The notes beneath the pieces were generated by a model, which was not told the DNA's origin, did no database searches, and saw only the letters and a program-made list of their open reading frames with translations. The position numbers and the translations under genes were made by a program. From assembly GCA_050732935.1 (NCBI GenBank), contig JBOHRW010000027.1, positions 1-10,600 on the forward strand: DNA of 10,600 nucleotides, written 5' to 3'. The first letter of the stretch is position 1. Every line of letters begins with the position of its first letter. This DNA is from DASRVA01 sp050732935 (lineage in GTDB: Bacteria > Gemmatimonadota > Gemmatimonadetes > JACCXV01 > JAHWKZ01). Positions 1-7,214 of this stretch are shown here, piece by piece.

Positions 1-86
1 ATCCGGGGCTGATGGAGATCGACCAGCCGGTCGTAAGCCTGCGGGTCACCGTCCTGGGCCTGCCGGACCAGCTCGCGATCGTCCAT
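1..86 (-). CDS. ECF-type RNA polymerase sigma factor, N-terminal fragment (runs off left edge)
   Basis: Only the first 28 codons are present, reading leftward from an ATG at 86-84. They encode MDDRELVRQAQDGDPQAYDR followed by LVDLHQPR. This matches the start of region 2 of ECF sigma-70 factors: a short acidic lead, then LVRxAQxGDxxAYxxLVxxxQPR. Region 2 binds core RNA polymerase and the -10 element, but the diagnostic DNA-contacting part lies outside the window. A GGAGAGGGG stretch directly before the ATG supplies a ribosome site. The gene follows the DppC-type permease on the same strand after a 95-bp gap in which I see no convincing terminator, so co-transcription is possible. The fragment is too short to assign an ECF group. 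The call rests on N-terminal similarity only. Confidence 0.72.
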   Translation of the reverse strand, partial: MDDRELVRQAQDGDPQAYDRLVDLHQPR

Positions 87-181
87 CCCCTCTCCACGCT
101 GGCGGTTCCCCCTTCCACTTCCTTGGACCAGGGAAGGCCGGAAAACGTTAAGCGGCGGGCCGGCACGATCGAAAGGCCGGG

Positions 182-1039
182 CTACTCCGGCCGCGGCATC
201 GCGCCCCGGGCGCCCCGGAGCCGCGGGTCCATGGCGTCCCGGAGGCCATCCCCGAACAGGTTGAACCCCAGAACCACGAGCCCGATCGCGAGGCCGGGGA
301 AGATCGAGATCCAGGGGGCCGTCCGCAGGAAGTCGCGCCCGTCGGAGATCATCGCGCCCCACGAGGGGGTCGGCGGCTGGGCGCCCAGACCGATGAAGGA
401 GAGTGCGGCCTCGAGCAGGATCGCGCTCGCCATCCCGAGCGTCACGGCGATGATCGCGGGGGCCAGGCAGTTGGGCAGGACGTGCCGGGCGAGAAGACGC
501 AGGTCGCCCATCCCGAGCGCCCGCGCCGCCTGGATGAAATCCAGCTCGCGGACGACCAGCGCCTGGGAGCGCACGAGCCGCGCCATCCCCGCCCAGCCGA
601 CCACGCCGATCGCGACGAACACGACGGTGAGGCCGGGCTGGAAGGCGGCCGTGATCGCGATCAGTAGAAGGAGGGTCGGGAAGGCCAGCGTCACGTCGGC
701 CAGCCGCATGACGAAGGTTTCGATCCGCCCGCCGTAGTAGCCGGAGACGACGCCCAGGACGACCCCCAGCGAGAACGCGATCGCCTGGGAGGCCACCCCC
801 ACCAGGAGCGAGATCCGGGCGCCGTAGAGGACCCTCGACAGGATGTCGCGGCCGAAGGAGTCGGTCCCGAACCAGTGCTCCGCCGACGGCCCTTCCAGGC
901 CCCGGGCCAGGTTCTGGACGAGCGGGTCGTACGGGGCGATCCACGGCCCGGCGATCCCGAGGATCACGAGGAGCGCGACAACGCCGGCACCGGTGACGGC
1001 GAGGGGGTTCCCCCGGAGAGTACGCCAGAAGGCGGTCAT
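182..1039 (-). CDS. dppC: Oligopeptide/dipeptide (or nickel) ABC transporter permease, DppC/OppC type
   Basis: This inner-membrane pore subunit of a family-5 peptide/nickel ABC importer has 285 residues, usual for DppC. The N-terminus carries the OppC_N segment: a hydrophobic helix at about residues 15-35 followed by APYDP. HWFGTDSFGRDILSRV at 55-70 is the classic conserved stretch of the family. Membrane helices cluster at about 78-100, 115-150, 190-215 and 240-265. The cytoplasmic EAA loop that docks the ATPase is at 170-190 (QAARALG, ending HVLPN). The start is an ATG four bases after the stop of the upstream DppB-type gene, with GGAGG at 1049-1053 nine bases before it, so the two are translationally linked. 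DppD/DppF ATPases are not in the window. Substrate cannot be fixed from sequence; peptide is favoured by the neighbouring peptidase, and nickel remains possible. Confidence 0.95.
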   Translation of the reverse strand: MTAFWRTLRGNPLAVTGAGVVALLVILGIAGPWIAPYDPLVQNLARGLEGPSAEHWFGTDSFGRDILSRVLYGARISLLVGVASQAIAFSLGVVLGVVSGYYGGRIETFVMRLADVTLAFPTLLLLIAITAAFQPGLTVVFVAIGVVGWAGMARLVRSQALVVRELDFIQAARALGMGDLRLLARHVLPNCLAPAIIAVTLGMASAILLEAALSFIGLGAQPPTPSWGAMISDGRDFLRTAPWISIFPGLAIGLVVLGFNLFGDGLRDAMDPRLRGARGAMPRPE

Positions 1040-1043
1040 GGCC

Positions 1044-1982
1044 TCATGCCTCCGCCCGCTCGTGCCTTACACGGGGATCGAGAACCCCGTACAGCAGGTC
1101 CACCAGCAGGTTGACCAGCACGAACACGATCGCCAGGAAGAGCACCGTGCCCTGGATGACCGGCAGGTCGCGCTTCAGGATCGCGTTCAGCGCGAAGCGG
1201 CCGATCCCGGGCCAGGCGAAGATCGACTCGGTGAGGACCGAGCCCGAGAGGTAGGCCCCGAAGTCGAGCCCGATCGCGGTCACGACCGGGATCAGGGCCG
1301 CTTTGAGCGCGTGCTTGCCGATCACCGTCCACTCGGCGAGGCCTTTGGCGCGGGCGGTCCGGACATAATCGAGCCGGATCACCTCCAGCATCGACGAGCG
1401 GGTGAGACGCGCGATGTACGCGGTCGAGCGCATGCCGAGCGTCAGCGCCGGCAGGATGAGATAGGGGAGCGCCCCGCCGCCGTAGCCGGAGGGCGGCAGG
1501 GCGCCCCACTCGACCGCCACGACCAGGATCAGGATGAGCCCGACCCAGTAGACGGGGAAGGAGATGCCGAGAAACGCGAACGTCATCCCCAGGCTGTCGA
1601 TCCAGGTCGACTGGCGAACGGCGGAAAGCACGCCGATCGCCACGCCCGAGAGCGTGGCGAAGAGCATGGCCACCGAGGCCAGGTACAGGGTCTTCGGGAA
1701 GTGCTCCAGGATCCCCTCGAGCACGGGTTGACGGGTGATGTACGAGCGTCCCCAGTCGCCCTGGAGAAGGCCGGTCACGTAGTGGTAGAACTGCTTCCAG
1801 ATGGGCGCGTCGAGATGGAGCTCGGCTCGCAGGCGCTCGAGGGTCGCCGGATCGAAGCGGTCGCCGACCATGGCGAGGACCGGGTCGCCCGGGGCGATGT
1901 AAAGGAGCACGAACGTCACGACGAGGACCCCCAGCAGGACCGGGATCGTATGGACGATGCGACGGAGTGCGTACTGGAGCAT
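1044..1982 (-). CDS. dppB: Oligopeptide/dipeptide (or nickel) ABC transporter permease, DppB/OppB type
   Basis: This is the second pore subunit, which pairs with the DppC-type protein. It has 312 residues, typical for DppB. The N-terminus MLQYALRRIVHTIPVLLG is the standard family opening and fixes the ATG at 1982. A helix follows at about 10-30, then the APGDP motif at 30-34, a periplasmic segment to about residue 100, and helices at about 100-120, 130-160, 172-190, 230-250 and 275-300. The EAA loop lies at 209-231 (RTARAKG, ending AALIP). Unlike most genes here it has no clear Shine-Dalgarno sequence: the bases before ATG read CCCTTTCCGTC. The transcript may therefore be leaderless or short-leadered. 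The gene heads the minus-strand permease operon and is divergent from the M1 peptidase gene across about 104 bp, where no confident promoter could be picked out. The binding protein is encoded over 5 kb away at 7215-8849. Confidence 0.95.
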   Translation of the reverse strand: MLQYALRRIVHTIPVLLGVLVVTFVLLYIAPGDPVLAMVGDRFDPATLERLRAELHLDAPIWKQFYHYVTGLLQGDWGRSYITRQPVLEGILEHFPKTLYLASVAMLFATLSGVAIGVLSAVRQSTWIDSLGMTFAFLGISFPVYWVGLILILVVAVEWGALPPSGYGGGALPYLILPALTLGMRSTAYIARLTRSSMLEVIRLDYVRTARAKGLAEWTVIGKHALKAALIPVVTAIGLDFGAYLSGSVLTESIFAWPGIGRFALNAILKRDLPVIQGTVLFLAIVFVLVNLLVDLLYGVLDPRVRHERAEA

Positions 1983-2076
1983 GACGGAAAGGGTCCGGGG
2001 GACGAGATTGCGGCGCGGATCCTTCGGTGAGCGCCGACGATGAAGAGCCGCTCCAACCTATCCATGCATTCGATGA

Positions 2077-2081
2077 GGAGG
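2077..2081 (+). promoter_or_regulatory. Ribosome binding site that fixes a TTG start
   Basis: GGAGG (within GAGGAGG, 2075-2081) lies five bases before the TTG at 2087. The next in-frame upstream start, GTG at 2027, has no comparable site. Using the TTG places a clean signal peptide at the very N-terminus, so this site decides the start of the peptidase gene. Confidence 0.8.
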
Positions 2082-2086
2082 CCACG

Positions 2087-3994
2087 TTGATCCACACGTC
2101 GCTCTGGAAAGGCACGGCCATCGCGCTGTCGGTGCTGGCCTGGTCCGTCGCCTCGGCCGTCGCCCAGGATGTGGAGGGGACCGCGGTCGATCCGCGGTTC
2201 GCGCTGCCGGACCTGCCGACCCCCAACGTCTACCGTACGGGAGCCGGCCAGCCGGGGCCGCAGTACTGGCAGCAGCGGGTCGACTACGACATCCGGGCGA
2301 CGCTGGATCCGGCGACCGCATCGGTGTCGGGCTCGGAGACGATCACGTACACCAACCGCTCGCCGGACACGCTGCGCTTCCTGTGGCTGCAGCTCGACCA
2401 GAACCTCTTCGCCCCCGGGAGCCAGGGTGCGCAGACGTTCCCGCAGGAGGGACGGTTCGGGGGATCGGAGGCCGGAGGCGGCTACACGATCTCGCGGGTC
2501 GAGGCGGCCGGCCAGGCGCTCGAGACGCGGATCACCGGAACCCTCATGCGGGTCGATCTCGCCGAGCCCCTGCCACCAGAAGGCACGACCACGTTCGCGA
2601 TCGACTGGAGCTTCGTCGTCCCCGAGACCGGCGCCGACCGGATGGGGCACGAGGGTGATCATTATGTCCTCGCCCAGTGGTATCCGCGTCTCGCCGTCTA
2701 CGACGACATTCACGGCTGGAACACCATGCCGTACCTGGGGCAGGGCGAGTTCTATCTGGAGTACGGCGCCTTCGATGTCGCGCTGACGGTGCCGGCGGGG
2801 TATCTGGTCGGAGCCACCGGCGAGCTGGAGAACGCCGAGGAGGTTCTGACCGCCGGGCAGCGGGAGCGGCTCGCCTCGGCGCGGAGCGGGACACAGGTCG
2901 TGAACGTCGTGACCGCGGGCGAGCTCGGCGATCCGGCGACCTTCCGGCCCACCACCACCGGAACGCTGACCTGGCGCTTCCACGCGGAGAACGTGCGCGA
3001 CTTCGCGTGGGCGGCCGGTCCGCGCCTGGTCTGGGACGCGACCAGCGCGGGCGACGTTCTGATCCAGGCCCTCTACCGGCCCGAAGCCCGGGCCTGGGGG
3101 GAGGCCGCCGCCATGACCCGCCACTCGATCGAGTTCTACTCCGACTATCTCGGCGAGTACCCGTACCCCACCGCGACCGCCATCGAGGGGCCGGTGCTCG
3201 GGATGGAGTACCCGATGGTCGTCTTCGTGGCGCCCGAGGAGGACCGCGAAGGGCTGTTCGACGTCCTCGACCACGAGTGGGGGCACATGTGGTTTCCGAT
3301 GATCGTCGGCTCCGACGAGCGCCGCTACGCCTGGATGGACGAGGGCATCGACACGTTCATCAACCAGCTCAGCAAGCGTGCCTACCTCCCGGAGAGCACC
3401 CCCGAGCTCCTGAACGTCGCCCAGTACGTGATGGGGACTCGGACCTACGAGGAGCAACCCATCGGCACGTTCCCCGACGAGTTCGGGGGGAACATCGCCC
3501 TCGGCATCGGCGCCTACATCAAGCCGGCGGTCATGCTGAACGCGCTGCGCGCGATCGCCGGCGACGAGGCCTTCGACGCCGCCCTCCGCCGCTACTTCGA
3601 GGTATGGTCCTTCAAGCATCCCCGGCCGGCGGACTTCTACCGCCTGATGCAGGACCAGCTCGGCATGGAGCTGGGCTGGTTCTGGCACGGCTGGATCGAG
3701 ACGACGGCGACGAGCGACATGGCGGTCCTGGGGGTCGACCAGGATCAGGCCGGCGACCGCTGGATCGTCACCGTCTCGGTAGACCAGCGCGGCGAGCTGC
3801 TGATGCCGGCGCGGGTGGTCGCGTCCACCGACACCGGCGCCTCCGCCACCGTCACGATCCCCGTCGAGGCGTTCTACGGCTCGGACCGGGCCACGGCGAC
3901 GATGAGCCTTCCCGCACGCGTAGAGGAGATCACGGTGAACGCCGGTCCGGAGTGGGGGGACGTCAATCCGCAGAACAACACATGGACGCGCTAG
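2087..3994 (+). CDS. Secreted M1-family zinc aminopeptidase
   Basis: This is a gluzincin metallopeptidase, expected to remove N-terminal residues from peptides outside the cytoplasm. With the TTG start it has 635 residues. Residues 1-26 form a signal peptide: a lysine, a hydrophobic core, then AVA|QD as the cleavage site. The N-terminal beta domain spans roughly 40-270. The substrate-binding loop reads GMEYP at 372-376, where classical M1 enzymes have GAMEN. The zinc site is HEWGH at 396-400, with the third ligand E419 in WMDEG, giving the exact HExxH-x18-E spacing. A helical region follows to about 540, then a beta-rich C-terminal tail from about 545. The family is secure; substrate preference is not readable. 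The gene heads a plus-strand set with the DUF5916 gene 50 bp downstream, and is divergent from dppB. Supplying peptides to the DppBC importer is a reasonable inference. An in-frame GTG at 2027 would add 20 acidic residues before the signal peptide and is unlikely to be the true start. Confidence 0.93.
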   Translation: MIHTSLWKGTAIALSVLAWSVASAVAQDVEGTAVDPRFALPDLPTPNVYRTGAGQPGPQYWQQRVDYDIRATLDPATASVSGSETITYTNRSPDTLRFLWLQLDQNLFAPGSQGAQTFPQEGRFGGSEAGGGYTISRVEAAGQALETRITGTLMRVDLAEPLPPEGTTTFAIDWSFVVPETGADRMGHEGDHYVLAQWYPRLAVYDDIHGWNTMPYLGQGEFYLEYGAFDVALTVPAGYLVGATGELENAEEVLTAGQRERLASARSGTQVVNVVTAGELGDPATFRPTTTGTLTWRFHAENVRDFAWAAGPRLVWDATSAGDVLIQALYRPEARAWGEAAAMTRHSIEFYSDYLGEYPYPTATAIEGPVLGMEYPMVVFVAPEEDREGLFDVLDHEWGHMWFPMIVGSDERRYAWMDEGIDTFINQLSKRAYLPESTPELLNVAQYVMGTRTYEEQPIGTFPDEFGGNIALGIGAYIKPAVMLNALRAIAGDEAFDAALRRYFEVWSFKHPRPADFYRLMQDQLGMELGWFWHGWIETTATSDMAVLGVDQDQAGDRWIVTVSVDQRGELLMPARVVASTDTGASATVTIPVEAFYGSDRATATMSLPARVEEITVNAGPEWGDVNPQNNTWTR

Positions 3995-4035
3995 GATCTC
4001 GGGGAAACGGGACACCGTGAACGCGGGCGGCGCGT

Positions 4036-4042
4036 AGGGGAA
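4036..4042 (+). promoter_or_regulatory. Ribosome binding site favouring the GTG start of the DUF5916 gene
   Basis: AGGGGAA lies just before the GTG at 4045. Measured from the AGGGG core the spacing is 4 bases to the GTG, against 13 bases to the in-frame ATG at 4054. This mildly favours GTG. Both starts keep the signal peptide intact. Confidence 0.5.
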
Positions 4043-4044
4043 GC

Positions 4045-6315
4045 GTGCGCTGCATGGCATCCTGCCGGGCCTCCGCCCTTTTCACGGTTCCGCTAGGTCT
4101 CGTGGCGGTGGCGGCGTCCGCCACGGCCCAGGAAGGCTCGGCCGGGGAAGGGCGCGACCTTCCGCCGGCACCTTCCTATGACGTCCGGCGCGCCGGATCC
4201 CCGCTCGACGTCGACGGCGTCCTCGACGAGCCGGCCTGGGCCTCGGCCCAGCCGATCCCGCTCGAGTGGGAGTGGCTCCCGGGCGACAATGTGGAGCCGC
4301 CGGTCGAGAGCGTCTGCCGGATAACGTTCGACGAGGCCAGGCTCTACATCGGCTGCGAGGCCCGCGACCCGGATCCCGACGCGATCCGCGCCTACCTCAC
4401 CGACCGCGACCAGGGCTTCGTCTTCGACCAGTTCACGTTCCTCATCGATCCGTTCCACGACCAGCGTCGGGCGTTCGAGTTCCGGGTGACGGCGCTCGGC
4501 GTCCAGGCCGACGCGATCCTCATCCCCAGCCAGGACATCGAGGACTTCTCCTGGGATGCGATCTGGGATTCGGCCGCACGGATCACCGACGAGGGGTACG
4601 TGGTCGAGGCGGGGATCCCGTTCAAGAGCCTGCGCTTCCCGCGGACGGAAGAGGTCCAGACCTGGGGCTTCATCCTCGAGCGGTCGTATCCTCGCACGAA
4701 TCGACACCGCATGACGAGCGGCCCGCGTGACCGGGACAACAACTGCCTGCTCTGCCAGGCGAACGAGATCACCGGATTCCAGGGGATCGCGCCTGGCATC
4801 GATCTGCAGCTCACCCCGACCCTGACCGCCGCGCGCACGGATCGGCGGGAGGACTTCCCGAACGGGGACCTGGAGCTCGACGAGGGGGTCATGGAGGGCG
4901 GACTCACGGCGAGCTGGGGGTTCACCCCCAGCATGTCCCTGGGCGCGACCCTCAATCCCGACTTCAGCCAGGTCGAGGCGGACGCCGCGCAGCTCGAGGT
5001 CAACCAGAGGTTCGCCCTCTTCTTCCCCGAGAAGCGACCGTTCTTTCTGGAAGGCTCCGAGTTCATTCAGGTACCCGGCGACCTGGTGTTCACCCGCACC
5101 GTGGCCGATCCCGACGTGGGGGTCAAGCTGACGGGGAAAGAAGGATCCAACGCGGTCGGCGCGTTCGCGACGCTGGACCGGCTCAACAACCTGATCTTCC
5201 CCGGACCTCAGCAGTCGGAGCAGACATCGCTCGAGCAGGACGTGACGGGGGTCGTGGCGCGCTACAGGCGCGACGTGGGCGAGGCGTCGACGCTCGGCTT
5301 GGCCTATACCGGCCGCGAGGCCGAGGGCTATCACAACCGAGTGGTGGCGGGGGATGGCTTCCTGCGGTTCTCGCCCACCCAGTCCGCCTCCTTCCTGGTG
5401 GCGGGCACGACGACCGATTATCCCGACCCGGTGGCCGCCGAGTTCGGTCAGGAGCCTGGATCGTTCCCGGGGCTCGGCTACGCGGTCGAGTACGACTACG
5501 ACAGCCGCGACTGGGCCGCCTCGGTGGACTGGACCGACGTCCGCGACGACTTCCGGGCCGACTTCGGGTTCGTCCCCCAGGTCGGCTTCCGGGGTACCGA
5601 GGCCGATCTGGAGCGGATCTTCTGGGGCGAAGGCGGTGGATGGTTCAACCGCATCTCGATCGAAGGCGAGGCCGCCTGGCAGGAAGAGCAGGACGGGGAC
5701 CTGCTCGAGCGGCAGTACGTCCTGGCGGTGAACTACCAGGGGCCCTGGCAGAGCAGCGCCCGTGCGTGGACCACCTGGAGCCGGGCCGCCTTCGCCGGCC
5801 GGACGTTCGATCTGGTCGAGCCGCGCCTGGAATTCGAGGTGCGACCGCTGGGATGGCTGGGATTCGGAGCCTTCCTCTCCGGCGGCCACGAGATCGATTT
5901 CGACAACGTGCGCCGCGCGGACGAGGTTTTTCTGGTGCCGCGCCTCGACCTGCGGATCGGCCGATCCTTCGAGCTCGGGCTGGATCACACCTATCAGCGC
6001 CTGTCGCTGGAGGGCGCGCGGATCTTCACCGCCAACCTGACCGAGATCCGGGCCCTCTATCACTTCAACGTGCGCACGTTCGTCAGGGCGATCGTCCAGC
6101 TCCGCGACCACGACTTCAACCCAGCCATCTTCGTGGAGGAAGTCGAGCCCGACCAGCAGCGTGTCTTCTCGCAGCTCCTCTTCTCCTACAAGCTGAACCC
6201 CCAGACCGTGATCTTCGTCGGCTACAGCGACAACTACCAGGGGACGAGCGAGTTCGATCTAACCCGGAGCGACCGGACCTTCTTCTTCAAGGTGGGCTAC
6301 GCATGGCGGCTGTAG
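4045..6315 (+). CDS. Exported CBM9-like / DUF5916 outer-membrane beta-barrel protein
   Basis: The protein has 756 residues. Residues 1-28 form a signal peptide (cleavage ATA|QE). Residues 50-240 resemble the CBM9-like beta-sandwich seen at the front of DUF5916 proteins, opening with LDVDGVLDEPAW and containing AFEFRVTALGVQAD. The DUF5916 hallmark is at 304-337, starting NPDFSQVEAD and ending FFPEKRPFFLEG. The rest, to about 756, alternates polar and hydrophobic or aromatic residues in amphipathic strands and ends FFFKVGYAWRL, consistent with an outer-membrane barrel. The biochemical role of DUF5916 is unknown to me; carbohydrate binding is suggested only by the N-terminal fold. Four cysteines stand out in the mature N-terminal part (C91, C104, C234, C237). 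The gene lies 50 bp after the M1 peptidase and overlaps the next gene by 13 bp, suggesting one transcript. Start GTG 4045 or ATG 4054. Confidence 0.91.
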   Translation: MRCMASCRASALFTVPLGLVAVAASATAQEGSAGEGRDLPPAPSYDVRRAGSPLDVDGVLDEPAWASAQPIPLEWEWLPGDNVEPPVESVCRITFDEARLYIGCEARDPDPDAIRAYLTDRDQGFVFDQFTFLIDPFHDQRRAFEFRVTALGVQADAILIPSQDIEDFSWDAIWDSAARITDEGYVVEAGIPFKSLRFPRTEEVQTWGFILERSYPRTNRHRMTSGPRDRDNNCLLCQANEITGFQGIAPGIDLQLTPTLTAARTDRREDFPNGDLELDEGVMEGGLTASWGFTPSMSLGATLNPDFSQVEADAAQLEVNQRFALFFPEKRPFFLEGSEFIQVPGDLVFTRTVADPDVGVKLTGKEGSNAVGAFATLDRLNNLIFPGPQQSEQTSLEQDVTGVVARYRRDVGEASTLGLAYTGREAEGYHNRVVAGDGFLRFSPTQSASFLVAGTTTDYPDPVAAEFGQEPGSFPGLGYAVEYDYDSRDWAASVDWTDVRDDFRADFGFVPQVGFRGTEADLERIFWGEGGGWFNRISIEGEAAWQEEQDGDLLERQYVLAVNYQGPWQSSARAWTTWSRAAFAGRTFDLVEPRLEFEVRPLGWLGFGAFLSGGHEIDFDNVRRADEVFLVPRLDLRIGRSFELGLDHTYQRLSLEGARIFTANLTEIRALYHFNVRTFVRAIVQLRDHDFNPAIFVEEVEPDQQRVFSQLLFSYKLNPQTVIFVGYSDNYQGTSEFDLTRSDRTFFFKVGYAWRL
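6289..6295 (+). promoter_or_regulatory. Internal ribosome binding site for the overlapping metal-transporter gene
   Basis: AAGGTGG, one mismatch from the consensus AAGGAGG, lies seven bases before the ATG at 6303 and inside the last codons of the DUF5916 gene. It supports 6303 over the ATG at 6336 and points to translational coupling. Confidence 0.6.
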
Positions 6316-7058
6316 GAAGCCTGGATCTCGCGCTCATGGCGGCCCTCCTCCTCGGGCTGCGCCACGCCACCGACCCCGATCATCTGACCGCGGTCTCGAC
6401 GCTGGTCCTCTCCGACGAGCGCACCGCGCGCCAGGCCGGCGTGCTGGGGCTCTTCTGGGGCCTCGGCCACGCCACGACGCTCTTTCTGTTCGGGGTTCCG
6501 ATCGTGCTGCTGGGAGCGCGCCTGCCCGAGATCGTTCAGCGCGGGGCCGAGTTCGCGGTGGGTGTCCTGATCGTGATCCTGGCCGCGCGTCTCCTCCTGC
6601 GCTGGCGGCGCGGCGTCTTCCACGCGCACCCGCACGCCCATGGCGAGGTGTGGCACGCCCATCCCCACGCGCACGGGGAAGCCCACGCGGACGCGATCCA
6701 TCCGGGCGGGGAGCACGTTCCAGTCCATGACCACCCACACGCCGAGGGGATAGGTCGCTCCCCCCTCGCCTCGTTCGGCATCGGCCTCGTTCACGGGCTC
6801 GGCGGAACGGCGGGTACGGGGCTCCTGCTGGCCGCCGCGATCCCCGGTCGGGCCGATGCGGTCCTCACGCTCACCGTCTTCGCGCTGGGGACGGCGATCT
6901 CGATGGTGGCCCTGTCCGTCGTCTTCGGATACGGGCTGGCGCGCCGCGCCGTCGCCGACCGGCTGCCGCTCCTTGTGCCCTCCGCCGGGGTCCTGGGCCT
7001 GCTGTTCGGGATCTGGTACGCGCTCGGTGCGCTGGGGGTGGACCGGGGCGTCTCCTAG
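6303..7058 (+). CDS. NiCoT/RcnA-like nickel-cobalt transporter with histidine-rich loop
   Basis: This is a 251-residue integral membrane protein. The first helix holds RHATDPDHL at 20-28, which fits the HX4DH metal signature of NiCoT nickel/cobalt permeases. The second conserved element, GLGHATT (53-59), lies in the next helix. Hydrophobic segments fall at about 7-20, 44-71, 84-99, 154-177, 187-212 and 218-243. Between the third and fourth lies a histidine-rich loop at 107-146, with 14 His in 40 residues, built on an 11-residue tandem repeat. The length and mid-protein His-rich loop recall RcnA-type exporters, while the HX4DH motif recalls uptake permeases, so transport direction is undecided. 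The ATG at 6303 overlaps the DUF5916 stop by 13 bp and has its own AAGGTGG site. The open frame extends upstream to 5640, but that part is a shadow of the DUF5916 gene. The same broad family also contains related TauE/SafE- or UreH-like proteins of other function. Confidence 0.85.
   Translation: MAAVGSLDLALMAALLLGLRHATDPDHLTAVSTLVLSDERTARQAGVLGLFWGLGHATTLFLFGVPIVLLGARLPEIVQRGAEFAVGVLIVILAARLLLRWRRGVFHAHPHAHGEVWHAHPHAHGEAHADAIHPGGEHVPVHDHPHAEGIGRSPLASFGIGLVHGLGGTAGTGLLLAAAIPGRADAVLTLTVFALGTAISMVALSVVFGYGLARRAVADRLPLLVPSAGVLGLLFGIWYALGALGVDRGVS
6618..6683 (+). repeat. 33-bp tandem repeat encoding a histidine-rich 11-mer, two copies
   Basis: Two adjacent units, 6618-6650 and 6651-6683, encode FHAHPHAHGEV and WHAHPHAHGEA. 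The nine-residue core HAHPHAHGE is identical in both. Across the 27 core bases the copies differ at seven positions, all synonymous third positions. The repeat forms the densest part of the metal-binding loop of the transporter. Confidence 0.85.
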
Positions 7059-7075
7059 GCTTCTCCCGGTGTGAC

Positions 7076-7090
7076 AGCGCCGGCGGCGCT
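7076..7090 (+). terminator. Possible weak terminator hairpin after the metal-transporter gene
   Basis: AGCGCC-GGC-GGCGCT forms a perfect 6-bp stem with a 3-base loop, starting 18 bp after the transporter stop. There is no immediate T-run; the nearest is TTTT about 14 bases later. It is a weak candidate at best for an intrinsic terminator. Confidence 0.3.
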
Positions 7091-7141
7091 CTCAACAATC
7101 CCCTTTTCTGCGCATCTGTCGCGATCTCGAACTGGAAGAAT

Positions 7142-7163
7142 CCGCGCAGGAGGAGGAGCGCGG
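7142..7163 (-). terminator. Possible weak terminator hairpin after the binding-protein gene
   Basis: CCGCGC (7142-7147) and GCGCGG (7158-7163) pair around a 10-base purine loop. On the minus strand the stem is followed by ATTCTT, a modest T-rich tail. It lies about 50 bp past the stop of the solute-binding protein gene. Confidence 0.3.
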
Positions 7164-7214
7164 CGTTCACGACCCCGGCTAGGCGGACTGGATTCCATCG
7201 ATGGATGGAGGCGC

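Larger units (their letters stand above)
7059..7214. other. Convergent intergenic gap of 156 bp
   Basis: This stretch lies between the stop of the metal transporter (plus) and the stop of the binding lipoprotein (minus). It holds two short GC hairpins, listed separately, and a 12-bp palindrome TCCATCGATGGA at 7194-7205. No gene or RNA with supporting features is visible. Confidence 0.7.

Noticed and set aside
104..109. GGAACC on the minus strand as an ECF-type -35 element for the sigma-factor gene
   Set aside because: It lies only 17 bases before the ATG and overlaps the leader, leaving no room for a -10 element and transcription start.
1916..4060. A 714-codon open frame on the minus strand across the M1 peptidase gene
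   Set aside because: It is antisense to a gene with a clear zinc-peptidase signature and signal peptide. Its translation is Arg/Gly/Asp/Val-rich with no family motif. Long antisense frames are expected when third positions are almost all G or C.
4093..6111. A 672-codon open frame on the minus strand across the DUF5916 gene
   Set aside because: It is a shadow of a well-supported gene, low in complexity (Arg, Glu, Gly, Val), with no recognisable domain.
5640..6302. Upstream extension of the metal-transporter frame into the DUF5916 gene
   Set aside because: The extension is Arg/Pro-rich shadow sequence. Transporter homology begins at the ATG at 6303, which has its own ribosome site.
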